This document shows positions 25,670 to 33,158 of a stretch of DNA of 45,683 bases, in pieces. The DNA comes from Sphingobacteriales bacterium (GTDB taxonomy: Bacteria > Bacteroidota > Bacteroidia > Chitinophagales > Chitinophagaceae): the NCBI GenBank assembly GCA_027484425.1, contig JAIXSZ010000080.1, positions 1 through 45,683 of the forward strand, given 5' to 3'. The translations under genes and the position numbers were made by a program. Numbering within the stretch: position 1 is the first letter of the stretch; every line of letters starts with the position of its first letter. Under the pieces are notes generated by a model, which did no database searches, was not told the origin of the DNA, and worked only from the letters and a program-made list of their open reading frames with translations.

Positions 25670-26539
25670 TTGTTCTACCTCATACTTACTGTCCTGTTCA
25701 ATGTACTGGTATCGGCAGTGCTCAAGCTATACCCCAAGTACAACATCAACTCCATGCAGGCTATCGTGTTCAACTACGTTGTTTGTGTCATCACCGGCAT
25801 GTTGTTCACTGGCATTCAGCCCTTCACCATCACCACCCTGCATGCACCCTGGTTTCCCTGGACACTTCTCATGGGCATCGCCTTCATATCCATCTTCAAC
25901 CTCACCGCCCATTGCACCAAGGTCGATGGTATGACCACCACCGTCATAGCCAGCAAGCTATCGCTGGTCATACCCGTCATAGCCGCTATCCTCCTCTATC
26001 ACGATGCGCTGGGCATAGGCAAGATAGCCGGCATAGTACTAGCACTACCCGCCATGTACCTCACCACCCGCACGCCCGACGAAAACAACAATCCCCCCAG
26101 CCTCTTCTGGCCCGCCATGTTGTTTCTGTTTAGTGGTGGGCTCGATACCCTGGTCAACTACATTCAGCATTCCTTCCTTAGCACCCCATCGGCTCAGGCA
26201 GCCGGCACCATTATTTGTTTTGCCACCGCAGGCACCGCCGGATTGCTGGTAGTAGGTTATCTGGTCATTACCGGCAGGCAGCAGCTACAGTGGCGCAATG
26301 TCGTAGCAGGCATCTGCCTCGGCATCCCCAATTTTTTCTCCATCTATTTTCTAGTCCGTGCCCTCAACAGCAGCCAGTTTCAGAGCTCCGCCACCATACC
26401 CCTCGTCAACATCAGCATACTCGTAGCCTCCTCCATAGCCGCCATCATCTTCTTTCGCGAGCGCGCCGGCCGCTGGCGCATCATAGGCCTGCTGCTATCG
26501 GTAGTAGCTATTTTGCTGATTGGGTTTGGGGATAGGTAA
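25670..26539 (+). CDS. DMT-superfamily (EamA-like) permease
   Basis: 289 aa with about ten hydrophobic segments in two similar halves. Segments include FYLILTVLFNVLVSAVL, IVFNYVVCVITGMLF, TTTVIASKLSLVIPVIAAIL and, at the end, SSIAAIIFFRERAGRW followed by IIGLLLSVVAILLIGFG. The pattern ASKLSLVIPV...DALGIGKIAG in half one and ATIPLVNISILVAS...RERAGRWRIIG in half two is the usual EamA repeat. The start must be TTG at 25670, because the next Met (residue 29) would remove the first helix. Substrate unknown. Probably cotranscribed with the SCO gene, whose codon bias it shares. Confidence 0.85.
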   Translation: MFYLILTVLFNVLVSAVLKLYPKYNINSMQAIVFNYVVCVITGMLFTGIQPFTITTLHAPWFPWTLLMGIAFISIFNLTAHCTKVDGMTTTVIASKLSLVIPVIAAILLYHDALGIGKIAGIVLALPAMYLTTRTPDENNNPPSLFWPAMLFLFSGGLDTLVNYIQHSFLSTPSAQAAGTIICFATAGTAGLLVVGYLVITGRQQLQWRNVVAGICLGIPNFFSIYFLVRALNSSQFQSSATIPLVNISILVASSIAAIIFFRERAGRWRIIGLLLSVVAILLIGFGDR

Positions 26540-26670
26540 GTACTTTTTATCTTTTGGGGTCACCAGCAGTTGCACTACTAGCAGCGGGCTTTGCGTCGCG
26601 CTCTTGTACTGGCGGGGCAGTGAGGGGCTTTGCTCATGAATTGAGTAAATGAAAGCACTTAAATTACAAT

Positions 26671-27750
26671 TTACAAAATAATATTATAATGCTCAATAGC
26701 TTGTTGCCTGAGTGGGTTTTTACTCCAATCTTCCCACTTACAAGTGTATGGATCATAACCACATTTAAGTGGCTTACTATACAAGTCTAATGGCGAATCA
26801 AGATAAGCCCTACAGTCCGTACATACATATCTGAATTCACAGTCCTTACAAACATTGATTTTATCTTTGTTCAAAGTCCAAACCTGAGTGAAATTCGAAT
26901 TGTTAATTACATCTGCCAAATTAGTATTGACAATATTCCCATAACTATTAGACATACTTGGACAGTTTTTTATTTCACCTGTCATGTCTATTGATATTTT
27001 TCTGTTCAAGCAAGTATTGTGCAACTGCGCTTCGGAGAACAATTGTACATTCGAGGTGAAACTATCGGGGGCAATAATACCACAACTTTTCTCTGACTCT
27101 ATATGATCAGTAATCCAATATATATTTAATTGATTTTCAATATACTTCTTATTGTAGTATTCAGGCGCACCATAAAGCACTACTTTAAATATGCGTACTT
27201 GTGATAAGAGAAAATTTTTGAATTCATCATTTGCAAAACCCTGTTCATAAGGCAAAACTATTTCGATACTTTCAATGCAACTGTTGCTGAAGATGCTCAA
27301 TATATCACTAACTTCCTCTGTTGTGTATTTAGTGAAAAAGCGCAGTTGTATAAAGTGACAATTAAGTTCTTGAAGTTGCTCAAGAATACTTTTTAGATAC
27401 TCTACATTCAATCTGCTTATTCCAAAATCAATTATTGAATTTGTGATCACAGCAGGAAAATCCCAATCTAGTTTCAGATTCGGGAAACTATCAACTATTT
27501 CATAATTGTCAGCAAAAAAAACCATTTCATTATCTTCCAATAATTTGAAATAGCTCAATATTACATTTACATTCTCGTCTCCATAATGTGCTACTATTTC
27601 CTTCAAAGTATTTTTTCTGTGCTTTTCCAGAATGTCATACAAATCATTAGGTATTAACAATAATTTACCTGTTTGCAAATCGCATATTACAGATCTCTTT
27701 GCTCCCTTTACCGGGATACAATTACTAAAAAGCAAAAAATATTTATCCAT
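26671..27750 (-). CDS. gwsS: SPASM-domain peptide maturase, grasp-with-SPASM RiPP system
   Basis: 359 aa from ATG 27750. The C-terminal part is a SPASM auxiliary-cluster domain: CLNRKISIDMTGEIKNC (about 245-261), then CKDCEFRYVCTDC (about 301-313) and two further Cys (KCGYDPYTC), an arrangement that can bind one or two Fe-S clusters. The N-terminal and central parts have the length and strand pattern of a radical SAM barrel, but no CxxxCxxC motif is present; the expected position reads AVITNSIIDFGISR. The gene starts inside the stop of the precursor gene (TGATG), so the two are coupled. I assign it to the GwsS family by its layout and by its partner genes; whether it still binds SAM is open. 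Confidence 0.8.
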   Translation of the reverse strand: MDKYFLLFSNCIPVKGAKRSVICDLQTGKLLLIPNDLYDILEKHRKNTLKEIVAHYGDENVNVILSYFKLLEDNEMVFFADNYEIVDSFPNLKLDWDFPAVITNSIIDFGISRLNVEYLKSILEQLQELNCHFIQLRFFTKYTTEEVSDILSIFSNSCIESIEIVLPYEQGFANDEFKNFLLSQVRIFKVVLYGAPEYYNKKYIENQLNIYWITDHIESEKSCGIIAPDSFTSNVQLFSEAQLHNTCLNRKISIDMTGEIKNCPSMSNSYGNIVNTNLADVINNSNFTQVWTLNKDKINVCKDCEFRYVCTDCRAYLDSPLDLYSKPLKCGYDPYTCKWEDWSKNPLRQQAIEHYNIIL

Positions 27751-27962
27751 CAATAAATTCTTGATATTTGTTTATAACTATTGTGCAATATGTGCTTATC
27801 TGTTTTGTATACCTGACAGGAAACTACACAAATATGATTCAACTCATTCACATCAGTAACAGGCGTTGATAAATTACCAGTAAAACGAGCACTAAAGGGA
27901 AGAAAATCATTTTCTTCTACTAACTTTTCCAGCAATTTTACGTTGCTTTTAATACTTTTCAT
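27750..27962 (-). CDS. gwsA: Candidate RiPP precursor peptide of the grasp-with-SPASM system
   Basis: 70 aa, placed between the ATP-grasp and the SPASM genes with gaps of 3 nt and a 1-nt overlap. The N-terminal ~30 residues are charged and helical (SIKSNVKLLEKLVEENDFLP), as expected of a leader bound by the modifying enzymes. The C-terminal ~40 residues hold Thr/Ser donors with Asp/Glu acceptors (STPVTDVNELN, YKTDKH) and a pair of Cys in ICVVSC. Graspetide ligases join Ser/Thr/Lys side chains to Asp/Glu. The Cys pair may be a second target for the maturase. There is no GG cleavage motif. The role is inferred from size and position. Confidence 0.75.
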   Translation of the reverse strand: MKSIKSNVKLLEKLVEENDFLPFSARFTGNLSTPVTDVNELNHICVVSCQVYKTDKHILHNSYKQISRIY

Positions 27963-27965
27963 ATT

Positions 27966-28943
27966 TTACATTAAATCTTTTGCTATTTCTTTTTCAATAA
28001 AATAATTGCACGGATAAGACACCATCCCGAATTGACCAACAGGGTTAACTTCTAGAAAATAATGATTAAATTGTTTGTCTACTATGAAATCTACAGAACC
28101 TGAGTTATAGCCAATTTTTTTCATCAACTTCAATATCATTTCTTCAATATTATCAGGCAATTTGTATGGTACTGTCCTGTTAGGTTTACTTTTGCTATAT
28201 TTTCTGAAGTCTGTCTGTGTTTGAATGATAGATTGTGAAAATATTGCCATGGAATATAGTACGTCTTTGTAAACAAACGTACGTACTTCGTAGAGTTTAT
28301 CTATCCTGTTTTGAAACAACATAGGGGCAAAAGTTTCTTTTAAACTATTTATCATTTCATCATTCACTTCTTCAGTAAACATTTGATAAACCGAATTTTT
28401 GTAAGGAATTGTCATTACTTCACTTATAGGTTTGGTAATAATTCGCTTGTGGGTACTTTTGAACGTCACTAATTTTGCTTTACTGGTTGTAACAATGGTT
28501 TCTGGTATCGAAAGTCCTGCCCATAGCGCATATTTTAATACTATCAGTTTATTTACAGAAAAATCAGGTGGTCTATTGATATTCAGACTTGAGTAAGACA
28601 GAAGCGAATGCTGGATATACCATTCAATTACACTATTCTCGTAAACCAAAAATTTATTAAGTGCATTAGCTATCTCTTTTACACCTTTTACAGTAGGTTG
28701 TTCCGCCATTTTCATATAGCTTCTCCTAAACCATAGTTTATACACTGAAAGTCTATTGAAGTGAAAACTTTCGCTTAAATTATTTGAAATATCAATTTGA
28801 TCTGCATTGATATTAATATGAACATCATTAAACCTTTCAGATTTATTGTCATTATATCTAATAAATGGTTGCTTGTAATATATCATCCATTTTACCACGT
28901 CAGTAGTTGAAACATCGAGTTCTTCTGAAAATAGTATATTCAT
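27966..28943 (-). CDS. gwsG: ATP-grasp peptide ligase, grasp-with-SPASM RiPP system
   Basis: 325 aa. The C-terminal ATP-grasp domain holds RIITKPISEVMTIPYKN with the nucleotide-binding Lys, then FQNRIDKLYEVRTFVYKD and the Mg-binding end LEVNPVGQFGMVSYPCN (Glu298, Asn300). The E-x-NPxGQ(F/W) ending is characteristic of graspetide ligases of the MvdD/PsnB type. The N-terminal ~110 residues form the pre-ATP-grasp part (KLWFRRSYMKM). The family forms omega-ester or omega-amide cross-links in a precursor peptide. It is the first gene of the three-gene locus and diverges from a DUF6624-like gene. The gene is strongly AT-rich. Confidence 0.85.
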   Translation of the reverse strand: MNILFSEELDVSTTDVVKWMIYYKQPFIRYNDNKSERFNDVHININADQIDISNNLSESFHFNRLSVYKLWFRRSYMKMAEQPTVKGVKEIANALNKFLVYENSVIEWYIQHSLLSYSSLNINRPPDFSVNKLIVLKYALWAGLSIPETIVTTSKAKLVTFKSTHKRIITKPISEVMTIPYKNSVYQMFTEEVNDEMINSLKETFAPMLFQNRIDKLYEVRTFVYKDVLYSMAIFSQSIIQTQTDFRKYSKSKPNRTVPYKLPDNIEEMILKLMKKIGYNSGSVDFIVDKQFNHYFLEVNPVGQFGMVSYPCNYFIEKEIAKDLM

Positions 28944-28990
28944 TCTTCACAAAAATTTTAAACAGCAAAATAATATAAATTTTTAAAAGG

Positions 28991-29022
28991 TTGCTGATTT
29001 AAAAAAAATTTCTTTAAATTTG
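28991..29022 (+). promoter_or_regulatory. Promoter (-33/-7) of the DUF6624-like gene
   Basis: TTG at 28991-28993 and TAAATTTG at 29015-29022 with 21 nt between them, a good Bacteroidota promoter. The ATG follows only 4 nt after the -7, so the transcript would be nearly leaderless. Confidence 0.5.
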
Positions 29023-29026
29023 AAAT

Positions 29027-30040
29027 ATGAGAACAATTCATTTTATATATACTTTCTTCTTGTTAACCTTACAGCCTAACGTTCTTCTTTATGCTCAAAG
29101 CAAACCGCTGATTGTAGCTTCGCCACCTACCAGTATGTGGAGCTACTACAGATTAGCAGATAGCTTCAGCAAGCAAAAAGACAGCATAAAAGCAAGCGAG
29201 CACTTCCTGAAAATTAATCCCTTTTTATTCATATCAGAAGAGAATGCTACTCCAAACACTTTAGACACAATTTTTTCTTCTTTCGCACTCACTGCACAGG
29301 CAAGAAAACAATACAAAAAAATATTCGACAGCGTTTATAGCAAGCCACGTACAAAAACATACAAACTTTTTGCCAAAATGCTGAATGCAGATCAGGAAGT
29401 AAGGCACAGATTAGACAGCATACAAAACGAAACTTCCGAGAAACTACCACCCGACTTTTTGAACAAGGTAGACTCTCTACATTTCGAATACCTCTATCAG
29501 TATGTAAAGAACAAAGGATGGCCTACTGTAGAGAACGGTTCTTTACCGGCAAGTATTATAGCCCTGCACGATCACCAGCGGCATGGGTACTACCTACCCA
29601 TAGTGCGGAAAGCAGTGCTGGACGGAATCTTTGAAGAAAGTACATACGAACTGATGAAAAGCTACTTTTCCGGCAAAAAAACACAACAATGGGAAAACAT
29701 AGTTGCAACGTCAAACCACGTTAAAATAGACATTAGTACTACTATCAATTTCAAAATTCCCGATACTGCCACATTGAATAAAATAGCTACTGCAATCAAA
29801 CAACACTGCCCCATAAAAAAAGTCTTCTGGGTATATGAGTCTCCCGATTCAAATTCAATAAATATATGGTGGAATGAACATACAAAAAAATTTAACAATA
29901 ATTATGACGATAGTATTTTTCACAATACACTTCATGAACTCTTTTTGTTAAACTGTAATTGCGATTCAGATATACAAGTATGTCAGAAAATAATTTCATC
30001 AGGAAACCCTAAAAGAATGGTACTATATCTAGTTTACTAA
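29027..30040 (+). CDS. Secreted DUF6624-like protein
   Basis: 337 aa. Signal peptide (HFIYTFFLLTLQPNVLLYAQ), helical middle part with Lys/Asp-rich segments, then the DUF6624 signature around residues 140-210. The signature includes HFEYLYQYVKNKGWPTVENG, IIALHDHQRHGYYLPIVRKA and YELMKSYFSGKKTQQW. The family occurs in Bacteroidota secreted proteins; its function is unknown, and the conserved HDHQ cluster suggests an active or metal site. It diverges from the RiPP locus, so it may be a neighbour by chance or an associated factor such as a processing protein. The latter is speculation. Confidence 0.75.
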   Translation: MRTIHFIYTFFLLTLQPNVLLYAQSKPLIVASPPTSMWSYYRLADSFSKQKDSIKASEHFLKINPFLFISEENATPNTLDTIFSSFALTAQARKQYKKIFDSVYSKPRTKTYKLFAKMLNADQEVRHRLDSIQNETSEKLPPDFLNKVDSLHFEYLYQYVKNKGWPTVENGSLPASIIALHDHQRHGYYLPIVRKAVLDGIFEESTYELMKSYFSGKKTQQWENIVATSNHVKIDISTTINFKIPDTATLNKIATAIKQHCPIKKVFWVYESPDSNSINIWWNEHTKKFNNNYDDSIFHNTLHELFLLNCNCDSDIQVCQKIISSGNPKRMVLYLVY

Positions 30041-30058
30041 TTCATTTGCTACATTTCG

Positions 30059-30105
30059 AACCACATTAAAGAGGTAATTGGTAATTCAACCTCCTTAATG
30101 TGGTT
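30059..30105 (+). terminator. Terminator after the DUF6624-like gene
   Basis: AACCACATTAAAGAGG and CCTCCTTAATGTGGTT form a 16-bp stem with one mismatch and a 15-nt loop, 19 nt after the stop. The tract after it is only weakly T-rich. Confidence 0.65.
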
Positions 30106-30129
30106 GGTATATTAATTCCAAAACAAAAG

Positions 30130-30318
30130 CTAACAAGGGCAGGCAACAATTTTTGTGCCCTCTACTATGATATTGAATGATTCAGCGTTTTGAGTTGCAG
30201 CGTATATAGAATCACCATTTTTTAATGTAATACCTGAAAATACTACATATTCAAAAGCTGATTGACTTGTAGATTGAATTGTAGCAGAGACATTGATTTC
30301 TTCCAACAACCCGTTGTT
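30130..30318 (-). pseudogene. 3' remnant of a secreted-protein gene
   Basis: The minus strand reads an open frame ending in TAG at 30132-30130. Its last ~60 codons include ATIQSTSQSAFEYVVFSG, ITLKNGDSIYAATQNA and EGTKIVACPC. The beta-strand pattern looks like the end of a secreted protein of this phylum. Upstream it runs into the REP-like repeat, with no start codon or RBS, so the 5' part has been lost or displaced. The parent family is not recognised. Confidence 0.45.
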
Positions 30319-30383
30319 CCGGATGTTCCGAAGGGCATCCGGTACTACTAATAGAATTCGTTCTCCCGAACGCCTTCACTTTC
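30316..30383. repeat. REP-like element, copy A
   Basis: Shares about 68 bp with copy B at 30619-30687 in direct orientation (common parts TTCCGAAGGG, CGTTCTCC and CGCCTTCACTTTC). It contains the hairpin CCGGATG...CATCCGG (30319-30342). Together with the RAYT fragment between the copies this suggests a decayed REP/RAYT unit. Confidence 0.6.
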
Positions 30384-30483
30384 CTAAAGCTTAATAACTG
30401 CACCATACTTTAAAATTACTACAAATCCCTTAAAGTTACAAGTCATTTATCAGTATATTGCTTTTAAAATAACAAAACAGCAA

Positions 30484-30579
30484 ATGGGTTTTGCCTATAA
30501 AATTACTGAACAACAAGGTTTACATTTTGTAACTGCAACCGCAGTTCAATGGATAGATGTCTTTACAAGATCAATTTAA
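30484..30579 (+). pseudogene. 5' fragment of a REP-associated tyrosine transposase (RAYT)
   Basis: A 31-codon frame from ATG 30484 to TAA 30577-30579 encodes MGFAYKITEQQGLHFVTATA followed by VQWIDVFTRSI. It matches the conserved N-terminus of Bacteroidota IS200/IS605-like Y1 transposases (MGFAYKI..Q...HFVT.T.VQW.DVFTR). The catalytic HUH and Tyr parts are absent, so only the first fifth of the gene remains. It lies between two REP-like repeats. Confidence 0.7.
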
Positions 30580-30618
30580 ATCGAAAAGTTATTAGACAGC
30601 ATACGTTTTTGCCCGGCT

Positions 30619-30687
30619 GTTCCAGTTTTTCCGAAGGGGCAACTAGAACTCCCAACAAAAATCGTTCTCCTAATCGCCTTCACTTTC
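30619..30687. repeat. REP-like element, copy B
   Basis: Direct, diverged copy of 30316-30383. It contains an imperfect inverted repeat GTTCCAGTT...AACTAGAAC around TTCCGAAGGGGC. Confidence 0.6.
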
Positions 30688-30721
30688 TGTCCATTGGGAA
30701 ACTCAACGACGGCGGAATGAA

Positions 30722-31102
30722 TTAAAGTAGAAATGGATTGATTACTTGTAGTTCCGCTACATTCCTGAAATCAGCGCTGTTACGTGTTATCAATTGCAGG
30801 TTGTTGGTTAATGCAGTTGCGGCAATAATTACATCTGGCAACTTTATGCGATGGAGTTTCCTGATTTCTATGGTCTTTAGAATAACACGCTCCTCCAAAT
30901 TGAGTACAATTGACGCATTTATAAACTCCCGTATCTTATGCAGGTGTTCTTCAGTAGCGTTGCGCCAAACCAGCAATTCAATTCTTGTTATTACAGAAAC
31001 GCAAGGCCTTTCCTGTTCTATCAGGTTTGCTGCAATATCAGGCAATGTACCATTAAGGTATTCAATTACTGTATTAGTATCAATTAGATATCTCTGCCCC
31101 AT
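30722..31102 (-). CDS. vapC: PIN-domain toxin, VapC type
   Basis: 126 aa. The PIN fold shows the acidic residues in YLIDTNTVIEYLNG (Asp8), then SVITRIELLVW (Glu), LPDVIIAATALTNNLQLITR (Asp) and SADFRNV (Asp), which is the Mg-binding set of a ribonuclease. It overlaps its upstream partner by 19 nt, the usual toxin-after-antitoxin order. VapC-type toxins cut tRNA or rRNA when the antitoxin is lost. It sits directly beside the RAYT/REP remnants, fitting an accessory region. Confidence 0.9.
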   Translation of the reverse strand: MGQRYLIDTNTVIEYLNGTLPDIAANLIEQERPCVSVITRIELLVWRNATEEHLHKIREFINASIVLNLEERVILKTIEIRKLHRIKLPDVIIAATALTNNLQLITRNSADFRNVAELQVINPFLL

Positions 31103-31320
31103 TCGTTTCGCATTTCATCAAGGTGTTTTTGAAGATCAGCTTGTTCTTCCTCAGTCAGATGTAATGAACCACGCAAAGAAGAAATAGATTTCATGGTTGG
31201 TTGTTGTTCGGTAATTTCATCTACCGGATAAAGCAATACCTCCAATTCCCTACCCACATAATTCTCGGGTACATGAATGGAGATATCCTGATTGTTTGGC
31301 TTAATTATAGTACGTACCAT
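31084..31320 (-). CDS. Antitoxin of the PIN-domain toxin
   Basis: 78 aa. The N-terminal half (RTIIKPNNQDISIHVPENYV, GRELEVLLYPVDE) looks like a small AbrB/VapB-like or Phd-independent beta domain that would bind DNA. The C-terminal half (SLRGSLHLTEEEQADLQKHL) is the acidic helix that wraps the toxin. It overlaps the toxin gene by 19 nt. The LRGSLHLTEEE motif is common in antitoxins of Bacteroidota PIN toxins. Confidence 0.82.
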   Translation of the reverse strand: MVRTIIKPNNQDISIHVPENYVGRELEVLLYPVDEITEQQPTMKSISSLRGSLHLTEEEQADLQKHLDEMRNEWGRDI

Positions 31321-31641
31321 ATCAACAAATTTACAACTTTCAAAGCAGATATAGGAAGCACTTTCCCATAATATTCCCCCTTTATTCCAAGCCTCCGCTC
31401 GGTCCTCATTACTGCGAGCGGCACGCTAGCTAAGAAAAATGTGGATATCTTGATCCCTGCCACCACCACTAATAGCAGAAATTGGCGCACTTTTTGCGGC
31501 ATCAGTAGAGCGTAGTCTATTTATCCATTACCCCATAAAACCCAACTATCATTATGTCAGTATACATTTTTACAAAGCCTAACAGCAATCATTCCCACAG
31601 CACCCCACACTCCCAGTGTGTGCAGTTCTTCACCACAAAAA
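31321..31641. other. Intergenic region before the tandem repeat array
   Basis: 321 bp upstream of the antitoxin. It contains a minus-strand frame of 65 codons that looks accidental (no RBS, no family). No promoter or RNA could be identified with confidence. Confidence 0.4.
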
Positions 31642-32538
31642 CTACCGGCAAATGCATACGACCTGCAAAAGTGAATGTCATTGATAATCAATGAGTTATC
31701 CATCAAAACCCATGAAACAACCGGCAAAAAACCGGCAAAACATATTAGTAGCCATATCTATTTAGAGAAGGCTACAGAAATAAACAATAAACCAAATATG
31801 AACAGAGATAACCACAAACACCCACATCTATACAACCCACATCCTGAAAATCAAATCAATCGGATGAATCAATGGTTCAGACAATCCCCGAACCTGAAAA
31901 TGCCTACTTACCGGAAAAATGAATAGCATTGATAATCAACGACTTACACCAAAAAACACATGAAAACACCGGAAACAAACCGGAAAACGCAAGAAATGAA
32001 AAATAAACCAAATATGGCCACAAATAACCAGCAAATAAAGAAACGAAAACACCCCAGAGTCACCAAAACACCAACTGGAAAATGCCTAATTACCGGAAAA
32101 GTGAATAGTATTGATAATCAACGAGTTACACCTAAAAACCCATGAAAACACCGGAAACAAACCAGAAAACGCAAGAAATGACAAATAAACCAAATATGGC
32201 GACAAATTACCAGCAAATAAAGAAATGAAAACACCCCACAGTCACCAAAACACCAACTAGAAAATGCCTACATACCGGAAAAGTGAATAGTATTGATAAT
32301 CAACAACTTATCTATCAAAACACATGAAAACACCGGAAACAAACCGGAAAACGCAAGAAATGGCAAATAAACCAAATATGGACACAAATTACCAGCAAAT
32401 AAAGAAACGAAAACACCCCACAGTCACCAAAACACCAACTGGAAAATGCCTAAATACCGGAAAAGTGAATAGTATTGATAATCAACGACTTATCTATCAA
32501 AACCCATGAAAACACCGGAAACAAACCGGAAAACGCAA
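31642..32538. repeat. Tandem array of a 182-bp unit
   Basis: The block beginning GAATAGYATTGATAATCAAC recurs at 31921, 32103, 32285 and 32467, exactly 182 bp apart each time. That gives three full units plus 72 bp of a fourth. A diverged unit with about 66 extra bp lies in front (31673-31920), and a partial match reaches back to about 31642. Each unit holds the palindrome TTGATAATCAA, two ACCGG(A) blocks ten bases apart, and AATAAACCAAATATG. The units differ by scattered substitutions and have no spacers. Each carries an ATG giving a frame of about 61 codons that ends in the ATGA of the next unit, but the second is broken by a stop, so coding is doubtful. Confidence 0.85.
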
Positions 32539-32589
32539 TAATCAGAATTATTGCATTGCGTCTACATCACCGAGCCAGTTGATGAATGG

Positions 32590-33042
32590 TTATTTATTCA
32601 TATAGTTTACAAAATTCACATACCCCAATTGAAAAGTACGACTGGTGGAGTTGTAAGTGAGTTCAATGTTGCAATCATATTGATGCACATAGCCAGGATA
32701 AAAAGTAACGAATAAGAACTTAGACTGTTCATTAGTCACTATACCTACAATATTTACGAAAACAAGCTGCTTATTTCGCTTTCTTATGTTGTCGGCGTCG
32801 GCAGTAGTGCAGAGCAATAGGGTCGTATTCCCAATCTTTGACGGCAGGCGTATCTCAGGAAAATCAGAATGCTTACCTACAAGTAATGTATCTAGAACTT
32901 TGGAATCACGTTTACCAGCTGCCATCAGGAATTCTTTGATGGCTTGCGTATAGGCCTTCTCCTCCTCAGCACGAGAGACAGATTGCCCAAATGTGCTGTG
33001 AAAGAATAAAAGAGCCGCAACTAATGCAATAAGTTTATCCAT
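32590..33042 (-). CDS. Small secreted protein of unknown function
   Basis: 150 aa. The signal peptide LIALVAALLFFHSTFGQ is followed by a helical segment (SRAEEEKAYTQAIKEFLMAA) and a beta-rich part (GNTTLLLCTTADADNIRKRN, FLFVTFYPGYVHQYDCNIEL). The ending is TFQLGYVNFVNYMNK. I do not recognise the family; size and pattern resemble small periplasmic NTF2-like or DUF-type proteins. It lies between the tandem array and the rpoD 3' copy, and converges on nothing nearby. Confidence 0.65.
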   Translation of the reverse strand: MDKLIALVAALLFFHSTFGQSVSRAEEEKAYTQAIKEFLMAAGKRDSKVLDTLLVGKHSDFPEIRLPSKIGNTTLLLCTTADADNIRKRNKQLVFVNIVGIVTNEQSKFLFVTFYPGYVHQYDCNIELTYNSTSRTFQLGYVNFVNYMNK

Positions 33043-33158
33043 AATGGTTTACGAAATTTAATAAAACTACTAAAATACGGACTCGCATGTTATTATTGAA
33101 CCTCATCAAAAGAATAGCTATGATTATTAAGAATGTTTTGCAAATCACCACAGCCATG

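Noticed and set aside
31305..31502. 65-codon minus-strand frame upstream of the antitoxin
   Set aside because: Overlaps the antitoxin start in another frame and shows no family features or initiation site.
31642..32538. CRISPR array
   Set aside because: The unit is 182 bp and repeats without unique spacers; no cas genes are present.
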